Shown: in pieces, positions 36,336 through 45,036 of the stretch
Position numbering within the stretch: position 1 is the stretch's first letter
How the letters are laid out: each line of letters starts with the position of its first letter
Source: Actinopolymorpha alba DSM 45243
GTDB taxonomy: Bacteria > Actinomycetota > Actinomycetes > Propionibacteriales > Actinopolymorphaceae
DNA: 64,000 bases
Reading direction: 5' to 3'
Assembly (NCBI RefSeq): GCF_000373925.1
Contig: NZ_KB892769.1
Coordinates: forward strand, 1 to 64,000
The notes under the pieces: model-generated
Told to the model about the DNA's origin: nothing
What the model saw: only the letters and a program-made list of their open reading frames with translations
Database searches by the model: none
Made by a program: the position numbers and the translations under genes

Positions 36336-37196
36336 ATGACCACAACCGATCCGAGCCACGCCGAGTCCCCGACGGCCGGCGCGCGCACCAGCCTCGACGC
36401 CGTACTCTCCGCCGCGAGCGAACTCGTCCTCGGCGGCCGATGGGACGCCGCGGCCCTTCTGCTCGACTCCACCGTCGTCGATGATCCGCTCGACCGGGTC
36501 CGGCTGGCTCTGACCGTGGCCGCCGTGGAGACGGACCGGGACTTCTGGCTCCGCACCAGCGGCGCGGAGGAGGCGCTCAAACGTGCCGCCAGCGCGCTGG
36601 AGACCGCGCCGGACCGGGCCTTCGCGTGGGAGTTGGACCTCCTACGACTACGGCGCGACTACGCGGAGGCCCTCTTCGCCTCCGGCGACGCGCCCACCGA
36701 CGAAGGCCCGACCGACCCGACCGGCCCGGCAGCAAGCGTGATCGCCGATCTCACCAACCGCGCCACCGAGTTGCACGAGGCCGCGCCCGCACCGGCACGG
36801 GCCGGCTGGACGGCGTTCTACCACGGGCTCATCGTGGACGTCCTGGCCGGCGACCATGCCTCCGCGCCCGCCCACTACGAGGAGGCGCTGGCCCTTGCCG
36901 AGCGCTGGGGCGACGACGTTCTCGCGTCGTACGCACTGCGCCATCTCGGCGGGCACACGCAGGATGCCGGCGATCTGGAGCGTACGAAGGACCTCTGGGA
37001 ACGATCCACCGTGCTCCGGCAGTCCACCGGATTCGTGCCCGGCGCGCTCGCGCAGCAGATCCTGCTCGCCGTTCTCGCCCGGGAGACCGGCGACACCGCC
37101 GCCGCGAGCGCCCTCGCCACCGAGATCGGCCGCTGGGCGCGGGCGCTCGGCATCGAGTACGTCGCGGCGCAGGCGGACGGCCTCGCCCAATCCTGA
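36336..37196 (+). CDS. TPR-like helical hypothetical protein
   Basis: A 286-residue, alanine-rich, helical protein with loosely TPR-like segments (APAHYEEALALAERWGDDVL, ASYALRHLGGHTQDAGDLER, LLAVLARETGDTAAASALAT). No signal peptide or catalytic motif seen. The ATG at 36336 (MTTTDPSHAES) is chosen; an upstream extension encodes a Pro-run from repeat DNA. Probably a protein-protein interaction scaffold. Confidence 0.7.
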   Translation: MTTTDPSHAESPTAGARTSLDAVLSAASELVLGGRWDAAALLLDSTVVDDPLDRVRLALTVAAVETDRDFWLRTSGAEEALKRAASALETAPDRAFAWELDLLRLRRDYAEALFASGDAPTDEGPTDPTGPAASVIADLTNRATELHEAAPAPARAGWTAFYHGLIVDVLAGDHASAPAHYEEALALAERWGDDVLASYALRHLGGHTQDAGDLERTKDLWERSTVLRQSTGFVPGALAQQILLAVLARETGDTAAASALATEIGRWARALGIEYVAAQADGLAQS

Positions 37197-37368
37197 CCGG
37201 AGTCTCGGCGCACCGTCCGGGTCGCGAGGCCGACACGCCGACACACCGTGTGCCCGGAACAACTCCCCATCGGGCCCGACCCCACCGAAACTTCTGCCAT
37301 GTGTGCGCAGGTCACCGCTGGTCTGAGGTTCGATGAGAGGCGTCGGCCCGACGGGGAAGGAAACAGTC

Positions 37369-37452
37369 ATGGTCGAGCGGTGGGTGAGAGTCCTGGGCAC
37401 GTTCTGTCTGACGACCCTCAGGACGTCCGGAGCCCATCTGGTGCTGCCGTGA
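37369..37452 (+). CDS. 27-residue ORF coupled to the sigma factor gene
   Basis: MVERWVRVLGTFCLTTLRTS then GAHLVLP and stop. It has a strong GGGGAAGGA ribosome site eight bases upstream and G/C at most third codon positions. Its TGA overlaps the sigma-factor GTG as GTGA, and that GTG has only a weak ribosome site, so this small frame probably delivers ribosomes to the sigma gene. Whether the peptide itself matters is unknown. Confidence 0.5.
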   Translation: MVERWVRVLGTFCLTTLRTSGAHLVLP

Positions 37453-38123
37453 CTGAGGCAAGTGTTGCGTCACTCGTCCACGCCGTGCGTGCGGGCAACC
37501 GCGAGGCGTTCGAGCCGTTGTACCGCATCCACGTGGGTGCGGTACAACTCGCCGTTCGTGACCATCTGAGGGATCCCGACCGGGTGGCCGACGCTGTCCA
37601 GGAGACGTTCGCACGGGCGCTCGCGTCGTTGGACAAGCTGCGCGACCCAGAGCGGTTCCGGCCCTGGCTGCTGTCGATCGCCCGGCACACCGCCGTGGAC
37701 TTCCGGAGGAACCTCTCCCGGATCACCGAGGACGAGCTCGACGAGGTGGACGTCGCCACGCCCGACAACAACGATCCGGCCGAGCTGGCCGCGCTCCGTG
37801 ACGTCGCCGCGGTGGTCAACGGGCTGGTGGTGGGGCTCTCCCAGCGGGACGCGGTGGCGCTCAACCTCGTCACTCTCGGTTTCGAGGTCGCCGACGTGGC
37901 TGCCGCCCTAGGAATCAAGCATGGTGCGGCGAAGGTGGTGCTGCACCGGGCCCGCCGGCGTCTGCGCGCCGCGCTCGTGCTCCAGCTTCTCAGCGGCGGC
38001 GCCGACACCCGCTGCCGCGAGCTCGCGACCATCGTCGAACGCGAGGGAACGACGGCCGCCGCACGGCACGCCGAGAGCTGCTCCGTCTGTGAGGAGTCGG
38101 TCCGGCGCGCGCTATACGGCTGA
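37449..38123 (+). CDS. ECF-type RNA polymerase sigma factor with C-terminal zinc-like motif
   Basis: A 224-residue sigma-70 family ECF factor. Region 2: EAFEPLYRIHVGAVQLAVRD, DPDRVADAVQETFARALASL, RFRPWLLSIARHTAVDFRR. Region 4: LSQRDAVALNLVTLGFEVAD, VAAALGIKHGAAKVVLHRAR. After region 4 about 50 residues remain, ending CRELATIVEREG...HAESCSVCEES. The H-x3-C-x2-C spacing equals the signature of zinc-binding anti-sigma (ZAS) domains, so it may carry a built-in inhibitory or redox-sensing tail. No separate anti-sigma gene is evident nearby. Confidence 0.85.
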   Translation: MTEASVASLVHAVRAGNREAFEPLYRIHVGAVQLAVRDHLRDPDRVADAVQETFARALASLDKLRDPERFRPWLLSIARHTAVDFRRNLSRITEDELDEVDVATPDNNDPAELAALRDVAAVVNGLVVGLSQRDAVALNLVTLGFEVADVAAALGIKHGAAKVVLHRARRRLRAALVLQLLSGGADTRCRELATIVEREGTTAAARHAESCSVCEESVRRALYG

Positions 38124-38435
38124 CGGTGGCGCGACGTCGGCGGGTGGCTCGGGCGGCTCCGAGGGCTCAGGGTGCTCGTCAGGGTCACCGCCGGCACGCT
38201 CTTGAAGTCCGACGACGTGTACCCCCGAACTCCGCAGGACTCCGGCGAGCGCGTCCGGCAGCGCCTGCGCACTCCAGCGGGTCGCGGCCAGCTCCGGGGT
38301 GCCGTCGTCGGGGTAGGCCTGCGCGATGCCCGGTGCGAGGAGGATCGCGAGCAGGGCACGCTCATCCGCGTCCAGCTGCGTCCGCGCGAAGTCGCGAAGC
38401 TTCTGGATCAAGCGGCAGGCGGCATCAGTGTCCAT
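38112..38435 (-). CDS. Hypothetical protein, convergent with sigma factor
   Basis: A 107-residue protein: MDTDAACRLIQKLRDFARTQ, LDADERALLAILLAPGIAQA, ending in a Pro/Glu-rich tail. Its 3' end overlaps the sigma gene by 12 bp on the opposite strand. The start is uncertain: ATG at 38435 or TTG at 38459. I do not recognise the family. Confidence 0.5.
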   Translation of the reverse strand: MDTDAACRLIQKLRDFARTQLDADERALLAILLAPGIAQAYPDDGTPELAATRWSAQALPDALAGVLRSSGVHVVGLQERAGGDPDEHPEPSEPPEPPADVAPPSAV

Positions 38436-38751
38436 CTCGATATGAGCATTGTCGCGCAATAACCCGTCCGGTTACGCGCCGATGGACAGGTCGCTGCAAG
38501 GAGGCGTCAATTTCGGGGTCTGCCCCACGGTTGGTGTAACCGAACCACCATCGGGGGCGACTTGCATCCTGGGTGGGCCGGATACTCGCGAACCGGGACC
38601 TGATCGGGCGACTGGGGGGTGGCCCCGATCGGCGACCCGACGCCGGGACATCGTGGACCGCCCGCAGGGGGATGGCGGGTCCGTGCCGTGTCTGGGCGTC
38701 CAGCCGGCACGGACCCGCCGTTTGCCAGACCCGCCGTACGACGACGACCCG
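38436..38751. other. 316-bp gap, one terminator seen
   Basis: Upstream region of the convergent hypothetical gene and downstream region of the histidine kinase. Only the hairpin at 38674-38719 stands out. Confidence 0.5.
38674..38719 (-). terminator. Terminator hairpin after the histidine kinase gene
   Basis: GGCGGGTCCGTGCCG (38674-38688) and CGGCACGGACCCGCC (38705-38719) form a perfect 15-bp stem with a 16-nt loop, 33 bp past the kinase stop. Confidence 0.8.
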
Positions 38752-40140
38752 TCAACCGCTCCTTGACGCGACCGGCAGGCGAACCTCCGCGCGCACACCC
38801 GGCGCGGCGTCAGCGAGTACGACGGACCCCCGGTGCAACCGGACCAGCTCCCGCACGATGGCGAGGCCGAGCCCGCTGCCACCGTCGTCGCGGGCGCGGG
38901 CGTCGTCGAGGCGGGTGAAGCGGTCGAAGACCCGCATCCGATCTTCCGGCGGGATACCGGGACCGTCGTCAGTCACCGTGAGCAGCACCTCGCGCCGGCC
39001 GCCGTCAGTGCAGGTGCCCGACACCGCGACCACGACGCAGGACCGGGCATGGCGTACGGCGTTGTCGACGAGGTTCGCGACCACCCGGCGGAGGGCGTCC
39101 GGCGTACCCTCCACCTGCCACTCCCCCTCGCTGGACGACGTCACCGGGACCCGAGCGTCGGCGTACCTTCCGACCACCTCGCGGACCACGCCGGCCAGGT
39201 CGACGTCCACCGCGGGCGGGGCCAGGGCTCCTTCGTCGGCCCGGGCGAGGAGGAGAAGGTCGTCGGTCAGCCGGGCCAGGCGGTCCACCTCCACCTGCAG
39301 GTCGCGCGCCACGTCAGACCAGTCGACGGCGTCCGGACCGAGGCGGGACGACACCTCGAGCTGGGTCCGCATGCTCGCCAGCGGGCTGCGGAACTCATGC
39401 GCCGCGTCGGCCACGAAGGCACGCTGCCGCTGCCGGGCCGCATCCAGACGCGCGAGCATGTCGTTGAGCGTCACCGCGAGTCGGTGCACCTCATCCTTGC
39501 CGGAGGGCACGGGCAGCCGGCCGCCAGTCCTGGCGCCGGTGATCTCGGCCGCGCCGCGGCGCAACGACTCCACCGGGCGGAGGGTCCAGCCGACCACCCG
39601 CCAGGCAAGGACGGCCAGAGCCGCCACCAGCAAGGGAAACGCCACCAGCAAGGTCCCCTTGACAACCGCCACGGAGTCGTGCAGCCCGCGGGCCGACACC
39701 GCCACCAGCACGGTCATGGAATCGGTACCAGCCCCGGCCTTCCCCACCACCACCCGCACGGGCCCGGTGACAGCAAGGCGTTCACCGCTGATCGTGAACC
39801 GGCTACCGCTCTCGGCCAACGCGAGTTCGGTGGGACGCAGGACCGGCACCAGGCGGTCGGATCCCGCCGAGGCGGCGCGCACCCGCCCCTGGGTGTCTAC
39901 CACCTGGATCGCGGTCGTCCCCGCGCCGACCGGGATCGGGTCGGACAGCTGGCCCGCCTTGATCAGGGACACCACCGTCGCCGCGGTCTGGCTGGCGTTG
40001 CTGTCAAGGTTGCGTTGCAGGGTGTACGTCAGGGTCTGCAGCAGGACCAGGCCACCGAGCGCGAGCCCCGCCGCGACTCCGGTCGCACCGATCAGGATCA
40101 GGCGCGCCCGCAGGCTCGCGCCGAGCCACCACCGCCGCAT
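38752..40140 (-). CDS. Two-component sensor histidine kinase
   Basis: A 462-residue membrane kinase. Two membrane segments near residues 13-36 and 175-200 flank a sensor loop of about 140 residues; then HAMP, the H-box FVADAAHEFRSPLASMRTQL (His near 257), N-box RRVVANLVDNAVRHAR, and ATP-binding DDGPGIPPEDRMRVFDRF, GGSGLGLAIVREL. It starts two bases after the response-regulator gene. The divergent RseB-like/ABC genes suggest the system answers cell-envelope stress. Confidence 0.93.
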   Translation of the reverse strand: MRRWWLGASLRARLILIGATGVAAGLALGGLVLLQTLTYTLQRNLDSNASQTAATVVSLIKAGQLSDPIPVGAGTTAIQVVDTQGRVRAASAGSDRLVPVLRPTELALAESGSRFTISGERLAVTGPVRVVVGKAGAGTDSMTVLVAVSARGLHDSVAVVKGTLLVAFPLLVAALAVLAWRVVGWTLRPVESLRRGAAEITGARTGGRLPVPSGKDEVHRLAVTLNDMLARLDAARQRQRAFVADAAHEFRSPLASMRTQLEVSSRLGPDAVDWSDVARDLQVEVDRLARLTDDLLLLARADEGALAPPAVDVDLAGVVREVVGRYADARVPVTSSSEGEWQVEGTPDALRRVVANLVDNAVRHARSCVVVAVSGTCTDGGRREVLLTVTDDGPGIPPEDRMRVFDRFTRLDDARARDDGGSGLGLAIVRELVRLHRGSVVLADAAPGVRAEVRLPVASRSG

Positions 40141-40142
40141 CG

Positions 40143-40808
40143 CTAAGCCTCGCCGTCGACCAGCCGGTATCCCACGCCGCGGACGGTTTCGAGCGCCTCG
40201 CGCCCGATCTTGCGGCGGAGATAACCGACGTACACCTCGACGACGTTGAGGTCGGTGTCCTCCGACGCGTCCCAGACGTGGTCGAGTAGCTCCAGTTTGG
40301 GTACGACATCACCGACCCGGCGGATGAGATATTCCAGCAGGGCGTACTCGCGGGTGGTCAGCGCGATCTCCGCCTCGGCTCGGGTCACCCGGCGGCTGGC
40401 CGGGTCGAGGGTGAGTTCCCCGGCGGTCAGGATCACGGGGCGTTCCGGAGCACCGCGCCGGAGGAGGGCGCGCAGCCGGGCGAGCAGGACGACGTAGGAG
40501 AACGGTTTCGTGAGGTAGTCGTCGGCGCCGGAGTCCAACCCGTCGGCTTGGTCGTACTCCCCGTCCTTGGCCGACAGCATCAGGACGGGTGTCCAGTTCT
40601 GTTCGGCCCGCATGGTGCGTACGACGTCGTAGCCGGACACGCGCGGCAACATCACGTCGAGCACCACCGCGTCGTAGTCGCCGTGCCGGGCACGCTCCAG
40701 TCCGTCCTCGCCATCCGTCGCGAGGTCGACGACGAATCCCTCGGCGGCCAGCCCGCGCACCAGCGCCCGGCCGAGCCGGACCTCGTCCTCCACCAGCAGC
40801 AGTCGCAC
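40143..40808 (-). CDS. OmpR/PhoB-family response regulator
   Basis: A 221-residue regulator. Receiver: MRLLLVEDEVRLGRALVRGL, phosphorylated Asp in YDAVVLDVMLPRVSGYD, Lys in ADDYLTKPFSYVVLLARLR. Winged helix: LTTREYALLEYLIRRVGDVV, VVEVYVGYLRRKIG. Start GTG at 40808, fixed by the receiver N-terminus; a longer frame is not coding. Confidence 0.94.
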   Translation of the reverse strand: MRLLLVEDEVRLGRALVRGLAAEGFVVDLATDGEDGLERARHGDYDAVVLDVMLPRVSGYDVVRTMRAEQNWTPVLMLSAKDGEYDQADGLDSGADDYLTKPFSYVVLLARLRALLRRGAPERPVILTAGELTLDPASRRVTRAEAEIALTTREYALLEYLIRRVGDVVPKLELLDHVWDASEDTDLNVVEVYVGYLRRKIGREALETVRGVGYRLVDGEA

Positions 40809-40977
40809 GACGTCCAGCCTGTCACGGGTGAACCAGGCACATCCTCTGACGTCGCACAGTCTCAGAGCCTGATCCCTGGACTCTCGGGCGTTCTCAGCCT
40901 GTTCACAGGACGCCTGGCGCAGGATGGACGGGACGCGCCCGAGCCGGGCGTGCTCGTTCCTTGAGGAGGTGGCGGAG
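40809..40977. promoter_or_regulatory. Divergent control region of two-component and ABC operons
   Basis: 169 bp between divergent operons. Related words TCTCAGAGCCTG (about 40860) and TCTCAGCCTGTTCACAGG (about 40894) are candidate binding sites of the response regulator. Evidence is only word similarity. Confidence 0.3.
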
Positions 40978-42111
40978 TTGCTCATATCTCGTCCCGCCCT
41001 GCGCTGGATCGCTCCCATCGCCGTCCTGGCGGTGGCGCTCGCAGTCGGTAGCGCGGGGACGCTTCTTCGTGCGCAGGCGGCCGGTGCGCTGCCATCGCGC
41101 ACCGCCGAGCAACTCCTCGTCGACCTGCAGACCGCCAAGCCCGGAGGGTTCTCGGGCACGGTCGTACACCAGGCGGACCTCGGTCTCCCACAACTCCCGT
41201 CGCTCCGCGGCGGCGACGGAAGCTCGGAGCTGTCGTCCCTCGTTTCCGGTAACCACACACTGAAGGTGTGGTACGACGGCCCGCAGCGGTCCCGGCTCGC
41301 CCTGCTCGGAACGCTCGGCGAGTCCGACATCATCAGGAACGGCCGCGACGTCTGGACCTGGTCCAGCAGTTCCAAGTCCGCGACCCACGTCGTGCTGCCG
41401 GCCAAGGTCAAGGGCAGAGATCCGCTGCCGCCGGAGGCCCGGTCGCAGCTGCCGCAGACTCCCGAAGACGCCGCCAAGCAGGCGCTCGCGGCCATCGATC
41501 CGACCACGAAGGTGACAACGGACGCCACCACCACCGTTGCCGGGCGGGCCGCCTACCAGCTGATCCTGACCCCCCGCGACACCACCTCGCTGGTGGGCCA
41601 GGTGCGGCTCGCGATCGACGGCGCGAAGCACATCCCGCTGCAGGTGCAGGTCTTCGCCCGCGGCGCGAGCGAGCCGGCGTTCCAGGTCGGCTTCACGCAG
41701 ATCACCTTTGGTACGCCGAGCGCCGACCAGTTCACGTTCTCGCCTCCGCCGGGCACCAAGGTCAAGCAGGTCACGCCGGGTGAGCACGCCGGCCTCGACC
41801 ACGCGAGGAAGGGCGCGCCGCACCCGAACGCGAAGCCCGGGACCGCGGCCGGCGCAGACCGTCCGCAGGTGGTCGGCAAGGGCTGGACCACGGTGGTCCT
41901 CGCCCGCGACGTCCCGGCCGCGGGGTCGTCCGGGTCCGACAACCAGGTCAGTGCGGTGCTGGCGGCGCTCCCGAAGGTGAGCGGGGCGTGGGGCAGCGGC
42001 CGACTGCTCAAGAGTTCGCTCTTCTCGGTGCTGGTCACCGATGACGGTCGCGTGCTCGCCGGAGCGGTGAGCCCCGAACGGCTCTACTCCGTAGCAGAAT
42101 CCACGAAGTGA
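40978..42111 (+). CDS. Secreted LolA/RseB-like protein
   Basis: A 377-residue exported protein. The TTG at 40978, with GAGGAGG eight bases upstream, gives a good signal peptide (RPALRWIAPIAVLAVALAVG then RAQAAG). The body matches the LolA/RseB fold: TAEQLLVDLQTAKPGGFSGT, LKVWYDGPQRSRLALLG, GRDVWTWSSSSKSATHVVLP, QVGFTQITFGTPSADQFTFS. RseB-type proteins sense lipid or envelope state. It overlaps the ABC ATPase by four bases (GTGA). Confidence 0.82.
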   Translation: MLISRPALRWIAPIAVLAVALAVGSAGTLLRAQAAGALPSRTAEQLLVDLQTAKPGGFSGTVVHQADLGLPQLPSLRGGDGSSELSSLVSGNHTLKVWYDGPQRSRLALLGTLGESDIIRNGRDVWTWSSSSKSATHVVLPAKVKGRDPLPPEARSQLPQTPEDAAKQALAAIDPTTKVTTDATTTVAGRAAYQLILTPRDTTSLVGQVRLAIDGAKHIPLQVQVFARGASEPAFQVGFTQITFGTPSADQFTFSPPPGTKVKQVTPGEHAGLDHARKGAPHPNAKPGTAAGADRPQVVGKGWTTVVLARDVPAAGSSGSDNQVSAVLAALPKVSGAWGSGRLLKSSLFSVLVTDDGRVLAGAVSPERLYSVAESTK

Positions 42112-43124
42112 CAGTCTCCAGCACACCCGTGGCGCCCGCCAGCCAGCCGCATCCCCCTGGCGGGCGCCACGGGCACGATCCGGCGGTCCGCACCTTCGGG
42201 CTCACCAAGAGATTCCGGTCGGGGCAGGTCGCCGTTGACGGCATCGATCTGGACGTGCCCGCCGGGTCGGTCTACGGCTTTCTCGGGCCGAATGGTTCGG
42301 GAAAGACCACGACGATCCGCATGTTGCTCGGCCTGGTCGGCCCGACCAGCGGCCAGCACGAGTTGCTCGGCCACCCGATGCCGGCCGGCGCCGGCACCGC
42401 CCTCGCGCGCATCGGCGCGCTCGTGGAGGGTCCGGCGTTCCATCCGTACCTCTCCGGGCGGGCGAACCTCCGCCGGCTCGACGCCGCTGACCGCCACGCG
42501 GATCCGCGTACGTCGGCCGCCCGCATCGACGAGGCCCTGGAACGCGTCGGACTGCTGGCCGCCGCCCAGAAGCGGTACCGCGCCTACTCCCTGGGCATGC
42601 GGCAGCGACTGGCCCTTGCCGGCGTCCTCCTGCAGCCCCGCGATCTGCTCATCCTCGACGAACCGACCAACGGCCTCGACCCGCAGGGGACCCGCGAGGT
42701 CCGCACCCTCATCACCGAGCTGGCGCGCGACGGCGCGACCGTCATGCTGTCCACCCACCTGCTGTCCGAAGTCGAGCAGATCTGCACCCACGTTGGTGTG
42801 ATGCACGTGGGTCGGCTGGTCGCGCAGGCACCGCTCACGCAGCTGCGGGCTGACGCGACCGCGCGGGTACGCGTGGAAAGCCGTCAACCTAGCCTTGCGG
42901 TCGAGACGCTGCGCAGGTTCGGGTTGACAGAGATCCTGGTCGAGGGGGAAATCGTGACCGCCGTGCTCGGCGACGTGGTGGCCGACAGGGACGGTGGGCC
43001 CGAGAAGCTGATCAGTGCGCTCGTCGAGGACGGCGTACCCGTGCGTGGGTTCGGTGTGGTGACGCCCGACCTCGAGGATGTGTTCGTGTCCCTGACCGGG
43101 GAGGGTTTTGATGTCAGCGGTTGA
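42108..43124 (+). CDS. ABC transporter ATP-binding protein
   Basis: A 338-residue ATPase of the BcrA/ABC-2 exporter type: Walker A FLGPNGSGKTTTIRMLLGL, signature YSLGMRQRLALAGVLL, Walker B DLLILDEPTNGLDPQ, H-loop MLSTHLLSEVEQIC. An 85-residue C-terminal regulatory part follows. The start is GTG overlapping the RseB-like stop; its end overlaps the permease by 14 bp. Confidence 0.93.
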   Translation: MTVSSTPVAPASQPHPPGGRHGHDPAVRTFGLTKRFRSGQVAVDGIDLDVPAGSVYGFLGPNGSGKTTTIRMLLGLVGPTSGQHELLGHPMPAGAGTALARIGALVEGPAFHPYLSGRANLRRLDAADRHADPRTSAARIDEALERVGLLAAAQKRYRAYSLGMRQRLALAGVLLQPRDLLILDEPTNGLDPQGTREVRTLITELARDGATVMLSTHLLSEVEQICTHVGVMHVGRLVAQAPLTQLRADATARVRVESRQPSLAVETLRRFGLTEILVEGEIVTAVLGDVVADRDGGPEKLISALVEDGVPVRGFGVVTPDLEDVFVSLTGEGFDVSG

Positions 43125-43983
43125 GGCGGCGACGCACCCGACGGCCGCGAATCTCCCCGCCCTGCGGCGGATCAGCACGCGGTTCTTCCGTTCCGAACTC
43201 CTCCTGATCTTCGGGCGGCGCCGCAACTGGGCGGGCATGGCGGTCCTGGCCGCCGTACCCTTGATCATCGCGATCGCGGTGAAGGTCACGGCTCCGCGGC
43301 CGGGCGGAGGCGGACCCGACTTCCTCAGCAGCATCACGTCCAACGGGCTCTTCGTCGCGCTCGCCGCGCTGGCCGTCGAGCTGCCGCTCTTCCTTCCGCT
43401 CGCGGTGTCCGCGATCGCCGGTGACGCGGTGGCCGGTGAGGCGAACCTGGGAACGTTGCGCAACCTCCTGGCGGTGCCAGTGCACCGCACCCGCCTCCTC
43501 GCCGTGAAGTACGCCGCCATCGTGGTGTTCGCGGTCGCCGCCACCGCGCTCATCGCCGCTGTCGGTGCGCTGGCGGGGTTGGTGTTGTTCGGAGGCGGAC
43601 CCCTGACGTTGCTGTCGGGCGTCCAGGTGCCGTTCGGCACCGGCCTCGTCCGGCTGGTACTCGTCTGCGGCTACATCGCCGCTTGCCTGGCGGCGCTCGG
43701 CGCGGTGGGGTTGTTCGTGTCGACGCTGACGGAGCAGCCCATCGGCGCGACCATCGCGACGCTGATCTTCGCCATCACCAGCCACATCCTGGACGCGATC
43801 CCCCAGCTGGACTGGCTCCACCCGTACCTCATCAGCCATTACTGGATGGCGTTCGGTGACCTGCTGCGTTCCCCCATCGCCACCACCTCCATCTGGCCTG
43901 GCCTCGGGTCGGCGGCCGCCTACACGCTGATCTTCCTCGCCGCCGCCTGGGCCCGCTTCTCCAGCCGCGACATCACCAGTTGA
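43111..43983 (+). CDS. ABC-2-type transporter permease
   Basis: A 290-residue membrane protein with about six helices (AGMAVLAAVPLIIAIAV, GLFVALAALAVELPLFLPLA, AAIVVFAVAATALIAAVGAL, VLVCGYIAACLAALGAVGLF and others). GDAVAGEANLGTLRNLLAVPV is the typical cytosolic loop of ABC-2 permeases. The ATG at 43111 has GGGAGGG upstream, preferred over TTG at 43108. Confidence 0.9.
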   Translation: MSAVEAATHPTAANLPALRRISTRFFRSELLLIFGRRRNWAGMAVLAAVPLIIAIAVKVTAPRPGGGGPDFLSSITSNGLFVALAALAVELPLFLPLAVSAIAGDAVAGEANLGTLRNLLAVPVHRTRLLAVKYAAIVVFAVAATALIAAVGALAGLVLFGGGPLTLLSGVQVPFGTGLVRLVLVCGYIAACLAALGAVGLFVSTLTEQPIGATIATLIFAITSHILDAIPQLDWLHPYLISHYWMAFGDLLRSPIATTSIWPGLGSAAAYTLIFLAAAWARFSSRDITS

Positions 43984-44003
43984 CCTGCCGGTGATCGCGA
44001 ACC

Positions 44004-45014
44004 TCAGGCGGCGAGGTCGATCAGGTCACCAAGGCGCGGACCGGTGTCGAGGAGGACAACCGGCGCACCCGTCACCCGCTCCACCTGGTCGATCAGGGCC
44101 CGTACCGCCGGGGTGATCGCGTCCCGGTGACGTGCCCCTCGCATGGCCGGATCCACGTGGTCGCAGAACGTCAGAGCGATCTGGGTCGGACCGTTCAGCA
44201 TCGTGGCGTACTCGAGCAGATCCCAGTCGAGCTGGCCCGCCTTACGCCGCGGTCGACCGGTCACGACGCCGTACTCCGCGATACCGCGCCGCAGCACCTC
44301 CCGCTCGCAGAGTTCGTACGGCAGCGGGCCTTCGCCCACCCGGGTGGGGAGCGCCTTGACGACCATCACCACGTCCTGCACCAGGCGCCAGTTGAGGCCC
44401 ACGTCGTCCATCGCCGCGGCCGCGGTGCAGTTGTCTGAGGTGGTGTAGGGGTACTCGTCGCTGAACGCCAGCGACAGCAGGGTTCCCTGGGATCCTTCGA
44501 CGAGGACCACCTCCTCGCGCGCGACGGTGTTGACCTGCCGCGCGACGTCGGTGAGGTACGCCGCCAGCGCCGGATGCTCACGTGCCTGCTGGGCCCGCCG
44601 CAGGATGAAGTCGGCCCGGGCGGCACCGTTGCCCGTACACGTGGAGCCAACTGTGGCGGCGAGATGGGCGTCCCGGCGCTCGGCGGCGATGTGTTCGGGA
44701 GTGATGAGGGCGCAGCGGCTGTCGACGAGAGCCCGCTCCGCGAGGTCGAACTCCGCCACCTCCGCGGCGAAGACCTCAGGATCCACCAGGACTCCGGAGC
44801 CGACGGCCACCTTCGTACGCGGATTGATCCACCCGGTCGGTAGCTGCCTGGCCTTCACCAGCGTGCCGTCTTCGAGGGTGACGCTGGCCCCGGCGTTCGT
44901 ACCCACCCCCGCGCGAACCGCGAGGGGTACGTCGTCGCGAACCGCAAGGTAGGCACACACCTTGCCCTTTCCCGAGTCGCCCCACAACGCGTCGACAATG
45001 ATCACCGCACCCAC
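44004..45014 (-). CDS. Short adenylosuccinate synthetase-like (PurA-like) enzyme
   Basis: A 336-residue relative of adenylosuccinate synthetase. The layout (ADxxYPYTTSDNC replaced by SDEYPYTTSDNCTAAAAMDD, KALPTRVGEGPLPYEL, EYGVVTGRPRRKAGQLDWDL) resembles the short archaeal PurA form (about 340 residues) rather than the bacterial 430-residue one. The catalytic loop reads ALWGDSGKGKVCAYLA: the Asp of WGDEGKGK is kept, Glu is Ser. The loop NAGHT, with the catalytic histidine, reads GVGTNAGASV, so that histidine is Ala. The enzyme may therefore act on another substrate or be altered. It is second in an operon with TrmB (22-bp gap). Confidence 0.85.
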   Translation of the reverse strand: MGAVIIVDALWGDSGKGKVCAYLAVRDDVPLAVRAGVGTNAGASVTLEDGTLVKARQLPTGWINPRTKVAVGSGVLVDPEVFAAEVAEFDLAERALVDSRCALITPEHIAAERRDAHLAATVGSTCTGNGAARADFILRRAQQAREHPALAAYLTDVARQVNTVAREEVVLVEGSQGTLLSLAFSDEYPYTTSDNCTAAAAMDDVGLNWRLVQDVVMVVKALPTRVGEGPLPYELCEREVLRRGIAEYGVVTGRPRRKAGQLDWDLLEYATMLNGPTQIALTFCDHVDPAMRGARHRDAITPAVRALIDQVERVTGAPVVLLDTGPRLGDLIDLAA

Positions 45015-45036
45015 GTTGTCACCCTCCTCAAGGGAT

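Noticed and set aside
44004-45014. Phage-type PurZ (2-aminoadenine synthesis)
   Set aside because: As I recall, PurZ replaces the catalytic Asp of the P-loop; here that Asp is kept. No phage genes or other Z-genome genes are present.
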